The notes under the pieces were generated by a model that saw nothing but the letters and a program-made list of their open reading frames with translations, had not been told where the DNA came from and ran no database searches. A DNA stretch of 64,000 bases from Stictocephala bisonia (Eukaryota; Arthropoda; Insecta; Hemiptera; Membracidae): the NCBI GenBank assembly GCA_035578905.1, contig JAQJVL010000581.1, positions 381,001-445,000 on the forward strand, written 5' to 3'. Of this stretch, positions 54,676-64,000 are shown piece by piece. Position numbers and translations under genes: made by a program. Position 1 is the stretch's first letter; each line of letters starts with the position of its first letter.

Positions 54676-55545
54676 CCTGATATTGGGCTCTTTTCTCTTC
54701 CTCATTTATGTAAATGATCTCCCTGAGGTCATTTCTAGTGGTGAGATGGTTCTCTATGCTGATGACATCTCTTTCATTGTTTCACCCAAAAACAGAAACA
54801 TCCTTTCAAAACACCTTTCGGAACAATAAATTCTATTAAATAACTGGTTCAATGTAAATGGCCTTAATTTAAATCCCAACAAGTCATATTTTATAAACTT
54901 TCAAATCAACCAGATTAACTGTACTTTAAATAAAACATCCTTTCTGTCACCAAATTTCAACACTGTCACATCCACGAGATTTCTTGGTTTGGAAGTTGAT
55001 AATAGCCTAACTTGGCGTCAGCATGTTACTCAATTGCTCTAAAAGCTTAGCAAAGGTTTTTACACTATTTTAACTATCTCCACTATTATATATCTTAATA
55101 CTCTAAAACAAGTTTATTTTGCCTGTACATTTCCTGATTACATATGGACTGTTATTTTAGGGAAGTTCTTCTTAATCATCTAAGGTTTTTCTAAAGCAAA
55201 AGAAAATAATTAGACTCATGAGAGGCTCTCTTCACAATGACCCTTGCAGAAAACATTTCCAAAATTTAGAGATTCTTCCTCTGCCATCAGCTTATTTGTT
55301 CCAGTCTTTACTTTTTGTGAAGTCAAATTATGAGAGATTTTCTAGCATGAATTACACACACTACTATAATAATAGATAGAAACATTTCTATTTTGCAGTA
55401 TCCTATTCATCGAACAACTTTTCTCAAAAAGTCCCCTTTTTACTCCTGTGTAAGACTATAAAATCATCTATCAGTTGAGTTAAAAGGCCTGGATGATTAT
55501 AAGATGTTTAAGAAGAGACTCTTTAAATATCTAATTTGAAACTTT
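54676..55545 (+). pseudogene. CR1-like non-LTR RT, C-terminal half
   Basis: Resumes at ILGSFLFLIYVNDLPEVISS, then GEMVLYADDISFIVSP (catalytic DD), NNWFNVNGLNLNPNKSYFIN and STRFLGLEVDNSLTWRQHV, then decayed pieces to about 55545 (IRCLRRDSLNI). Several stops and frameshifts follow the catalytic motif. With 51843-52390 it forms one element lacking the middle part around the turn before GSILGP. The 3' UTR probably ends in the (TA)n run at 55759-55793. Confidence 0.8.
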
Positions 55546-55756
55546 TTATACAGTGTCTCTGACTACTTGGATTCCACGTCGGGACGGGTGGTTTACCAGT
55601 AGCGAAAACTGCTTATTTAGTATATATATTTTTAGCTGCTTATATATGTTTGTTATATATTTATTGTTGTTTTATTTCACTGTTATAACTTGACAAATCA
55701 TCAGCCTAGCTATATTTTAGGGTAGTGTATAAGGTGTCTCTATTATACATAAGTTA

Positions 55757-55758
<2 letters not shown>

Positions 55759-55793
<35 letters not shown>
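55759..55793. repeat. (TA)n microsatellite
   Basis: About 35 bp of alternating TA. Confidence 0.9.
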
Positions 55794-55796
<3 letters not shown>

Positions 55797-55884
55797 GGTT
55801 ATAATGGAGTAAATATACATTGTACACTCACCCAGCAAACATTGTTAAGTGTCTTAGCACTTCATAGGTTGGATTTTCTTTTAA

Positions 55885-56924
55885 CCCTCCGTTTGATGAC
55901 TATCGCATGGTGCGATATATTGGGTCAATTATAAATGATGATATCGCACTGTGCGATATATTCGATTTTCGTAATTTACGCAAAAATGGCGCTAGCGATA
56001 ATCTTGTATTTGATGTTGTACTAAAGAGGAAATAATAGGGTTTCCATGGATATATTGGATTTAAACTTTTTTGACGTTTTTGAGAATATTGGGAATATAG
56101 TTTGACAGCTGATTGGCGCCAGCGCTCTGACAGTAGCGGCGGCAGTAGTACTACGCAGTTGCATTGTCGTGTTGTTGTTATTGACGATAGAGGCTAGGTT
56201 ATTGTTTTATATTATTGTTTTTATTATTATTGTGTATATATATATATATATATACGTTATTATGAGTGAACTTAGCCGTTCTAGTGCTATTAGGCATTGT
56301 TTGAGTGAAGATGTTAGTGAAGGAAGTGACAGTAAAGTTAGTAATAATTCTGGTGACATTGTGTATATAAAGTGCTGTAAATATAAATTTCTATACTATT
56401 AACATTTTTCTTATTATATAATATTTGTGGACTAGTGTTTTTTACATGAATAGTTTGATTTTTGCATAGTTTCTTTGATAAATATCTATAAAACTGATGA
56501 AATGTTATACTAGTATAAATTTGCATACGGAACAAGTATACAGTTTTCAACTCCTGAGTGTTATATATTGTTATAAATTGTGTGTATATGATATTATTTC
56601 TATTGTAAACCAAATTTGGAACATTTTCTATATTTTAGATTTTTTATTGAACAATGTTTTGATAAACTTTTGTGGCATCAAACAGAAAAAATATAAAAAC
56701 ATTTTTTTCAAGACTTCAATTTTCAAGCCATCAAATTTTTAAACATTTTGGTAAGTCAAATATTATTTTATTAATTGATAGAGCATGTTTTTGCAATAAA
56801 AACGACATATAATAAGTCATATTGCAACTATTCTAAAGATATGTAAAAAATGTTTAAAATTAACTATGTAAATTGCCCAAAAACCGCTTATCATTTATAA
56901 GTGATATAGTCATCAAACGGAGGG
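55885..56924 (+). mobile_element. piggyBac-type element, internally deleted
   Basis: TTAA at 55881-55884 and 56925-56928. Ends are CCCTCCGTTTGATGACTAT in inverted orientation on both sides. Left subterminal repeats TGCGATATAT occur twice (55910, 55951). Inside is a likely transposase start at 56263 (MSELSRSSAIRHCLSEDVSE, then GSDSKVSNNSGD) that ends after some 40 codons. The catalytic part has been deleted, so it depends on another copy for movement. Confidence 0.85.
56263..56402 (+). pseudogene. piggyBac transposase N-terminal remnant
   Basis: Acidic, serine-rich start like other piggyBac N-termini, with the frame running into unrelated AT-rich sequence (YIKCCKYKFLYY) and a stop. No catalytic aspartates remain. 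Confidence 0.45.
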
Positions 56925-56928
56925 TTAA

Positions 56929-57845
56929 GTAACCTTTGTTCATTAAGTTACAGTATTTATTTCTTTGCAAATATTATGTGTTCAGAATCCATATGACCTG
57001 ACTCTAAATCACTGTAAGTTTTAAAAACAGAACATCTTGATGAATTATCACAGATGATTCAACAAATTTTGCCAGATTAATGGAGAATAATTTTAATGAA
57101 TTTAGGTTTATAATATTGAATTATTGTAATGGTTCAGTTAAGAATATTTTGTAACACCATATTCTTGATGTTTATCAGGAATAAATTTAAATAATATAAA
57201 CAAAATTAACCACAAAAACAATCTTTATTAGTTATATTACAAGTAAATTAAAAATATGTACCAAATTTAAACACAAACAATGAATCAATATATACAAAAC
57301 ACCAACATTGAGGAATGATACATTCAGACAACAATAAAAAATAAAACTAACATTATAATTTACAGTCAATATATTTGCTAAGCTCTTGATTAAAACAAAA
57401 TACTATAAAAACACTTAACAATAAATGTCATAATTTATTCTCCTCTAACCCAGAATTCATTTAGGATATTTAATAATAATCAGTCAACTATGAGCGGCTT
57501 AGTGTCTGCCTGGTATAACATATATACAGATATCTGAAGAAAAAACCCTTTATGAGCCAGACTATCAGTGAGATTCTTCCTTACTGCCAAATTGTAAAAA
57601 CATAACTATTCAAAAGCTTCTTCAATAATTGGAAATAAGAAAAAAAATATAATTTGAAATATTTTAGAGGGAACACTAAATCATTACTGTGCGGTATTGT
57701 ACATAATAAGTTTAGAAACAACCTCTTTAAATGGGACACACACTACACAACTACCTTCCTGAACATCTAATAAAACTAGACTTCCAGAATCTAAAACATG
57801 AGCTTCACAAATGGCTGATGGACTGTCCTTTTCACAGCCTAGTAA
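56929..57845. other. AT-rich sequence, no gene recognised
   Basis: No repeats or coding similarity detected by eye. Confidence 0.4.
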
Positions 57846-58508
57846 GCCCCGTTTACACTGGCAACAAAACATGTTCCTTAATTCTTACTTCTGAAGTGTT
57901 TAGGAACAAACATTTATGTTTGTAAACATGTTTCTTGTTTCCAAAAATTTGTGGTAAAGGTCAAAGGATGTTTATAAACATTATTTACTGTTTATGGAAT
58001 AACAGTGTTTCCACTCGGATTGATTTGAAAACATGTTCCTAAATATCTTGTCCAGTTGTACCAATAGTTTTAGCCGGATATGGTTGGTAAATCTGTTTAT
58101 TATTTGTCTGCTAAAATCGTCTACTGTCATTCGTCATTGTAGAAGTAGTGATCGTTGTATAAATCTTTACTAGGAGTTCTTTTGTATGATAATGGAGTGG
58201 AACAAAGCAGAAGTTATGTTGTTGATTGATATGCACCGTGAGAAACGCGAACTGTGGGATCCTGCTCATGAGCACTTCAAAAAAGAAATAGGAAACAGGA
58301 TGCTTGGGTAGACATTGCCAACGTGCTAAATCAGACTTTGGATTCCGTTGAGAAGATTAAAAACCTTATATTCCAGTTTTATCGAGAGGAAATTCATTAA
58401 CGCTTTCATCGTGTTTCGAAAAATGTTTATAAACAACGTTTCCATATCAATTAAATATGAATTGTTCCTAAACATGTTTTCGAAAATTGTTGCCAGTGCA
58501 AACGTAGC
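57846..58508 (+). mobile_element. Harbinger-like MITE with MADF gene remnant
   Basis: Ends GCCCCGTTTACACTGGCAAC and, inverted, GCTACGTTTGCACTGGCAAC. The subterminal regions share AACATGTT and TTTAGGAACAA in opposite orientation. TAA precedes the left end; the right flank does not give a clear matching duplication. It contains a decayed MADF-domain frame, the accessory DNA-binding gene usually paired with a Harbinger transposase. Confidence 0.7.
58192..58390 (+). pseudogene. MADF (Myb/SANT-like) domain protein remnant
   Basis: MEWNKAEVMLLIDMHREKRE, LWDPAHEHFKK; after a one-base frameshift in the A run, RNRKQDAWVDIANVLNQTLD then SVEKIKNLIFQFYREEIH. This is the first half of a MADF/Myb-like DNA-binding domain with the three conserved tryptophan positions. 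Broken by the frameshift and a stop. Confidence 0.75.
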
Positions 58509-59854
58509 TGTAGAGTTCTTTAACAATTGATATTACTAGTTTTCCCCCCCTTTTACTGTCAAAGTAATTTTTCAAAAATAACTCCCTTGCCATAAATAAA
58601 TAACCTAATCATATTAATAATAATTGTAAGATTTAAATTAACAGTCTGACGAAAGCATTTTATGCTATACTAGAAAATAATGATGCCATTTTATTTCTCT
58701 GAGAAATATTAAATAAAGTGATTGTTTTAAATGCTTAACTGTCCACCTATTTGCATCCTTTGACATATGAGTATGTCAAGTCACATGTGAGTAAATTAAG
58801 AGTTCTGCATCAGGAACATTCAGTCAGCAAATATGGTAGCTGACTTCCAACAAAACTTTAACCTCCCTACTGATCTTTTGGTCCTTAAAACTACATGTTT
58901 TACTGATTCCTGCTAATAGTCATGCGTTTTACGTGTACACAAATTTTCAGTTTAACACTGCTCTACAACTTACTCTTCTTTTTCTGTGTTCTCACTTACT
59001 AAGTATAAAACATTTAAATAAATAATATAAAAATAATTAAAGGTTATACACATTCAAAACGATTGGCTTTGCAGTGTATATTCCTGCAGTTAAAATATTC
59101 CAATGTAATAAACTGATTACTCATTTATAAATAAAGGGTGTCACTAAAGAGGTGTCCTGATTATTAATTTTCGGGCTTAACACTTAATTTAGAGTAAAAA
59201 AATATGAATATTTTTTTCTAATTCCGCTCTGTTTAGTGTCTGTATTTTTGTATTAAAAAAAAATTAATACCTCAAGAACGGTTTCACCTAGTGACATGAA
59301 ATTTTGCACATTTCTTCATATCACCATTATTAAACAGCAAAAAAAGCCATTGAGTTATCCTCAGCAATTAATAAACACCCATCAATTGTTTTTTAATTTG
59401 CTTGTCTAAAATTATGATATAGCTTGTATTAATTTTTTACCTCTTGTGAATTTATTTGTTTAGGAGTCATTAGATGTTCACAAATAGTAAAGTTTGCTGT
59501 CCTAATGTTCTATGTCATTATTTATTTATTTTTTTTGTTTGGTAATTTGGTAAATTGGTAAATATTTTGAAAGTAATTATTATTTTCAGAGCATTATATA
59601 GTTATCGTAAAATTTAAAAAATAGCAAAGAAAGACATGGCATTTTCCTTTTTACTGAAGATTTGTTAGTAAAGGAGTAAATTCTTTGTTGTTTGGAAAGC
59701 ACCGCTGTTCAGTTTGATAAGAAAAATGTTGATGTAAATATGTCAAACTAAACCACAATTATTGAGTACAATAGTAAATTATACATAGCATCAGTTATTC
59801 TAAATTGGGTGCAGTGTAAACTGAAAGCTTACTGCACATTTTGATTATATAATC
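58509..59854. other. AT-rich sequence, no gene recognised
   Basis: AAAGGGTGTCACTAAAGAGG at 59135 resembles one end of a TA MITE; no second end identified. Confidence 0.4.
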
Positions 59855-59897
59855 AAATTCAATATTATGACCGGCAAAGCGGGCGGGTACAGCTAGT
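59855..59897 (-). repeat. 5' end of the repeat family seen at 49502
   Basis: Reverse complement reads ACTAGCTGTACCCGCCCGCT, then TTGCCGGTCATAATATTGA, nearly identical to the start of the 49502 repeat. The body is not recognisably similar. Confidence 0.7.
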
Positions 59898-61504
59898 ATA
59901 AGATATATAACTACCATCCTAAAGAAGATAGGCACTTCACATTTGTTATATTTTGCTAGTAAATAAGATTATTGTATGATAAGATGTAAAATGATATCTA
60001 ATGTTTATTATATTAGAAAAACTTGAATGAAATCAGATTTTCACTATTTTTAAAATTATTTTTTGAAAAGCAATTTCAGCCAAACAATGTTTTTTCTCCA
60101 AAAGCCTATTTTATAACAAGGATTTAGATATAACATTTATTCATTTTTGGTACAAAATAAGAATACAATGATTATTTTAACTAAAACAATGCTAACAAAA
60201 CTGAAAAATGCCTTGGCCTTCAAGGAACAAACTCGTTTATAAGCTGGCCTTTTACGCACATGATTCCAAAAATGAGTTGACTTTAAAGTGGATAAGTTCA
60301 CTTTAAAGTTTGCTTGAAATCCAACGATAATAGTTAAAGCTTTATACAGCAGAAGTTATTTCTTTGACATTTAACTTGTAGAAGAAAAATGGTTGTTCTT
60401 AAAACTTCCAAACAAGTTATTGTTATATTTCCAGCAGTCAAGTTATTTCAAAGCAAAATTAAAACTATAAAGAAGTTTTCAAATTAGCAAGATCAATTCT
60501 GTAAACATGTTTGTATTTTTTACTCTGACACTGGTCATAACTAATGACATGGCTCAAAAAGGGTTTGCAGTAAAAACAACAACCGACAAAACTGTAAACC
60601 AGAGGAGAATTTTATTGGACTTATTTTCTATATATAAATATACTTAAAAACCCACAACCTTATGAATTAATATACATTTGAAATTGATCTGTAAAAAAAA
60701 GAAACAAATCATTAAAATCAAACCATTTGTTTTGTTCAAATATTATGAACTTCAATTACCTTTTTAAGTCAAACTCATATTTCATTACCAAATTGTATTT
60801 GTCTAAATACTTAACACATAAACACTTTATCTAAAGAAAAGGTCAATAAATAGAGATATTTATAGATTCATGTAAGATTAGAGGGCATTTGTCCAGAGAT
60901 TACATACATTACTCATACATCAGTAAATATACCAAGAAGCATGAGAGGATCAATAAATTAAAATAATCACATACTTTTGATGCCACTGGTACCTCATTGC
61001 TTTTAGCAAAGGCCAATTTTCCTTCTTTTTTGGTCAGGCATTAGAGGAAATGAACGTTTGAAATAAGAAATTATTTGGCTTTATTTCACAAATTGTGTCT
61101 TTTATTATATTTATTGTATGTATTCTTTTTTCCAATATTACGTATAATCATTTTGTTCCAAGAATTCATAATAACTTATAACTGTTTATGCTAATCGTCA
61201 AACACCTATCCCATTTTTATTATATACATTACGTATTAATTATTCTATTTTTGTACTCCTTGAGTTTAAAAAGCTAGGTATTGGCACCAGCTTTCGATAA
61301 AAAAATAAATATTTTATTTAAAAAAAAAAAATTATTTTCTTGGCAACTATAACGTGACTAGTGCGCCATTTATTAATTAAACTATACACCTGAAACTGAA
61401 TCAAGAATAAAACCTACAAAATTAGTCTTATTAGATGCAGAACACTTGCATATAGCATGAAACAATTAATAACCAATAAAATAAGATGACCATACTTTGT
61501 TTAT
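59898..61504. other. AT-rich sequence, no gene recognised
   Basis: No coding or repeat signals beyond simple A/T runs. Confidence 0.4.
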
Positions 61505-62210
61505 ATACATAAATAGTTTTTTAATTAGCATAATATGTGTTGGTACATATACAGTACAAGTAAACGTCACACAACACAAATTTATTACAATATAAGCACA
61601 AAATGCACGAATATTATGGTGATCGATTTCGGTGAATAGCGTTATGGTAAATAAAGTGTTTTTTACCATATTGTAGAACTACTGCAATACGCCAGAATAG
61701 CACATTTTTCTGAAAATCTATATTAATTTGAAAACACTCTATAAATGAGTGGATACATTTTTTATATTTGAATCAGTTTTATATTATATAAGTTTTGTAG
61801 TATAGTGATCCCTAATCTATTTTAAAATCTAGATATCACTATACTAAAAAAGAATTGAGGGTCTGCGCGGCTAAAATTAAACTCCTCATGAGTTATAAAT
61901 TTATATTTCACCACTTTTTCAACAAGAAATCGCATTTTCAGAGGCGTCTAGAAAGTGCACAATTACCGTACCACCCACTCACCAAAACACACACAGGGGT
62001 ATTGACCCACCCACCCATACACACACAGTGGTATTGACCGAACAAAGACCGAAATACAATTGATTGTACCGAATAGCGTGGTTCACCAAAATCAATCACC
62101 ATAATATTCGTGCATTTTGTGCTTGTATTGTAATATATTTGTACATTTTGTGCTTATATTGTAATAAATTTGTGTTGTGTGACGTTTACTAGTACTTTAT
62201 ATACATAAGT
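61505..62210. mobile_element. PLE repeat pair F (same family as 31665-31915)
   Basis: Left repeat 61505-61640 (minus) and right repeat about 62083-62210 (plus) share ACCATAATATTCGTGCATTT, TTGTAATAAATTTGTGTTGT and GTGACGTTTACT with the pair C sequence. The enclosed 440 bp hold no RT or nuclease but do include two minisatellite units (61967-62040). The left copy keeps ACCGAAATCGATCACC, i.e. the GAAA and palindrome part of the hammerhead-like motif, without CTGAGGA. The right copy has a mutated ACCAAAATCAATCACC. Confidence 0.78.
61967..62040. repeat. GT-rich minisatellite, array 9 (two diverged units)
   Basis: CCCACCCATACACACACAGT and GGTATTGACC units, the same family with CACACA in place of CACGTA. 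Confidence 0.85.
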
Positions 62211-63521
62211 AGTAGGAAGCAATAAATGTATATAATATCTGTTTTTCGCAGAAGGGCAAGTTCTCGAATTATGTAGGTCTTACAATGACCCTCTTCTGTG
62301 AAGATAAGGCTAGTGACCTTGACAAATCTCCATGAGTTATATTATTTTTTATTTTACTTTGTGTTTTACCTGATGGTGTGTGTCACTTCCAAAGGACTTA
62401 CTATAGTAATTTAAACAAGCTTAAACCTGCTTTCCTGCACCCAAAACAACCTTTCTAAAATGTCAATAATTAATTAAATTAATAGATTCAAAGTAAAACA
62501 TAAATATAAAAAGAGGTAATTAACAAATGTATTCTAAGAAGATTAAATACTGGTACAACTCTACAACTGACAGTTAAAATTGTCTAGTAACGGGCATACA
62601 TGGTCGTATTACAAAAATATTTTACAAATATTTCTAAATATGAAAAATGCACTATGTTTATTCTGCAGGTAAAAATTTTAAATATTTAAAAAATCTAAAA
62701 ATGTAGACCATGCCTGAAAAACAGATTAAATATTTCAAATTATTAATTCCAAGATAACCATAAGCTGATAAATTTTAGTTTTAGAAAATATACAGAGTTG
62801 CATCACTTGAAAATTAAAATATACAGAGTTGCATCACTTGAAATTGAAAATTAAAATAATGTTGTGTTTTTGTAAATTTCAATTAGATTGCCAACAAAAA
62901 AAATCAACAAATCCCAACAAAAATGTTCTCAAATTAAAAACTTCCTATAACTTGGTATATATGCATATATTTCTAAACAAAGACAGATATACCAATGTTT
63001 CCTTTAGCCTTAAACTAACTTTTTCATGCACCTATTTGCATGGAATCAATGTAAAATACACTTTAAATATGGTCTGTGTTATTTTTCTTTAGTTTATAAA
63101 AATGATGACTGCTAGTCATTTTCAATTTCCGATAATTAATTTCATTGGCAGGTTTATAAGTCAAATAATGTACAGACCTATTAAATCAACCACCAAATTA
63201 AATATATTACATTTTACCACAGTGCAGTTATCAATTGAGCAATTATATTTAAGAATACTGTACAATAATAATCAATTTAACAGGGATTTTCCTTATGATT
63301 GGTGTTACGTTTTTACTAAATGAAACATCAATCATACACTAAAAATTTTGATTTTGTTACTGTAGATATTGCTTTAAATGGCGATTTAATATTTTTATTT
63401 CTTTAGTTAAATTCTGAAGTAGATAGATCATAACTGAATTTATATTTGGTTTTATATGCTAAAAATATTAATGCCAATAATTATAGAAATTAATGGAAAA
63501 TGTTCTTAGCTTTAAATACAC
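62211..63521. other. AT-rich sequence, no gene recognised
   Basis: Contains a short direct duplication (ATACAGAGTTGCATCACTTGA at about 62789 and 62820). No genes seen. Confidence 0.4.
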
Positions 63522-63525
63522 TTAA

Positions 63526-64000
63526 CCCTTCGAGTGCCGACCATTGGGACATTTTTAATGGTATTTCCAGTGCCAACGTCTCGATTAAGACAAATAAAAA
63601 ATCACGTCACTATTTAGTTTATAACTTCGCTGATTGTATCGCGATGTATTTTATATAGTACTACTCCCAATGAATCGGAGCATCGAATGAGCATAGGTTC
63701 ATTCATATACCAAACGATCATTTACTAACAGTATTGAAGCGAATACAACAGGTGGTTTGTCGTCTGTGTTGTGATTCGTACATGCTGTCTTGCATTGTTT
63801 TTATAGTTACTTGTAGTTTTGTTACTATACATTTTGAAACAAAAAAGTGTTTGGTATCATTGGAATCACAATTATAATGAGAACATTTTGACTATCTCCA
63901 AATTTGCATTCTGATGTATAGACAGTACTTTCTGAGGCACTAATTCGGATATTGAAAACTAAAAATGTATTCTTCATAAATCGTAAACAAGAAAATTTTT
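63526..64000 (+). mobile_element. Left end of a TTAA-type element, cut by the window edge
   Basis: TTAA (63522-63525) is followed by CCCTTCGAGTGCCGACCATT, of the same general type as the ends at 55885 and 29425. GTGCCGACCATTGGG and CAGTGCCAACGTC form a subterminal repeat. The right end would be beyond 64000. Confidence 0.5.

Noticed and set aside
49502..59897. A 10.4-kb element bounded by inverted ACTAGCTGTACCCG motifs
   Set aside because: The motif is the start of a dispersed repeat; the two copies more likely inserted independently in opposite orientation, since the body sequences do not match.

Overview
The window looks like intron-rich, AT-rich insect (arthropod) genomic DNA, possibly hemipteran; the species cannot be fixed from sequence alone. 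The evidence is one spliced eukaryotic gene, TTAGG-like motifs, and a transposon load typical of arthropods (BEL/Pao, copia, Penelope-like, R1- and CR1/Jockey-like non-LTR elements, piggyBac, Tc1, mariner, pogo/Tigger, hAT and a Harbinger-type MITE).

The only confidently recognised host gene is the catalytic subunit of protein phosphatase 6 (PPP6C; Drosophila PpV). Its last four coding exons lie on the + strand at 9918-9997, 29082-29187, 32594-32755 and 42082-42272, with compatible phases and GT/AG borders. Earlier exons are not recognised and probably lie left of the window. The introns are about 19.1, 3.4 and 9.3 kb and are packed with mobile elements.

Layout. 1-4087: decayed BEL/Pao element on the minus strand, running off the left edge. 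6298-6505: 38-bp tandem repeat. 7483-9150: Penelope-like element (PLE A) with inverted terminal repeats. 10259-16552: a mariner element split by a TTAA-type MITE and by a PLE/minisatellite block. 20296-20916: foldback MITE. 23863-24696: TTAA MITE. 24844-27597: piggyBac element with an apparently intact two-exon transposase. 29425-30072: another TTAA MITE. 30310-31820: non-LTR and copia remnants plus a 153-bp palindrome. 33778-34275: TA-type MITE. 35261-36986: intact Tc1 element. 37190-41530: PLE D, interrupted by a Tigger-like MITE that itself contains an intact pogo/Tigger element (37926-40225). After PPP6C: a 445-bp palindrome (44353-44797), an R1-type remnant, a non-LTR reverse transcriptase with one frameshift (46378-47915), a second reverse transcriptase split by hAT-containing DNA (51843-55545), a piggyBac deletion derivative (55885-56924), a Harbinger-like MITE (57846-58508), a PLE repeat pair (61505-62210), and the left end of a TTAA element cut by the window edge (63526 onward).

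The most interesting signal is a recurring small RNA-like motif. At five independent inverted PLE terminal-repeat pairs I find CTGANGA, one extra base, a stem, GAAA, then a short perfect palindrome that starts with the last A and ends in T followed by A or C. This matches the hammerhead ribozymes with minimal stem III that are known from Penelope-like elements. A dispersed 28/32/36-bp GT-rich minisatellite tracks with some of these PLE repeats.
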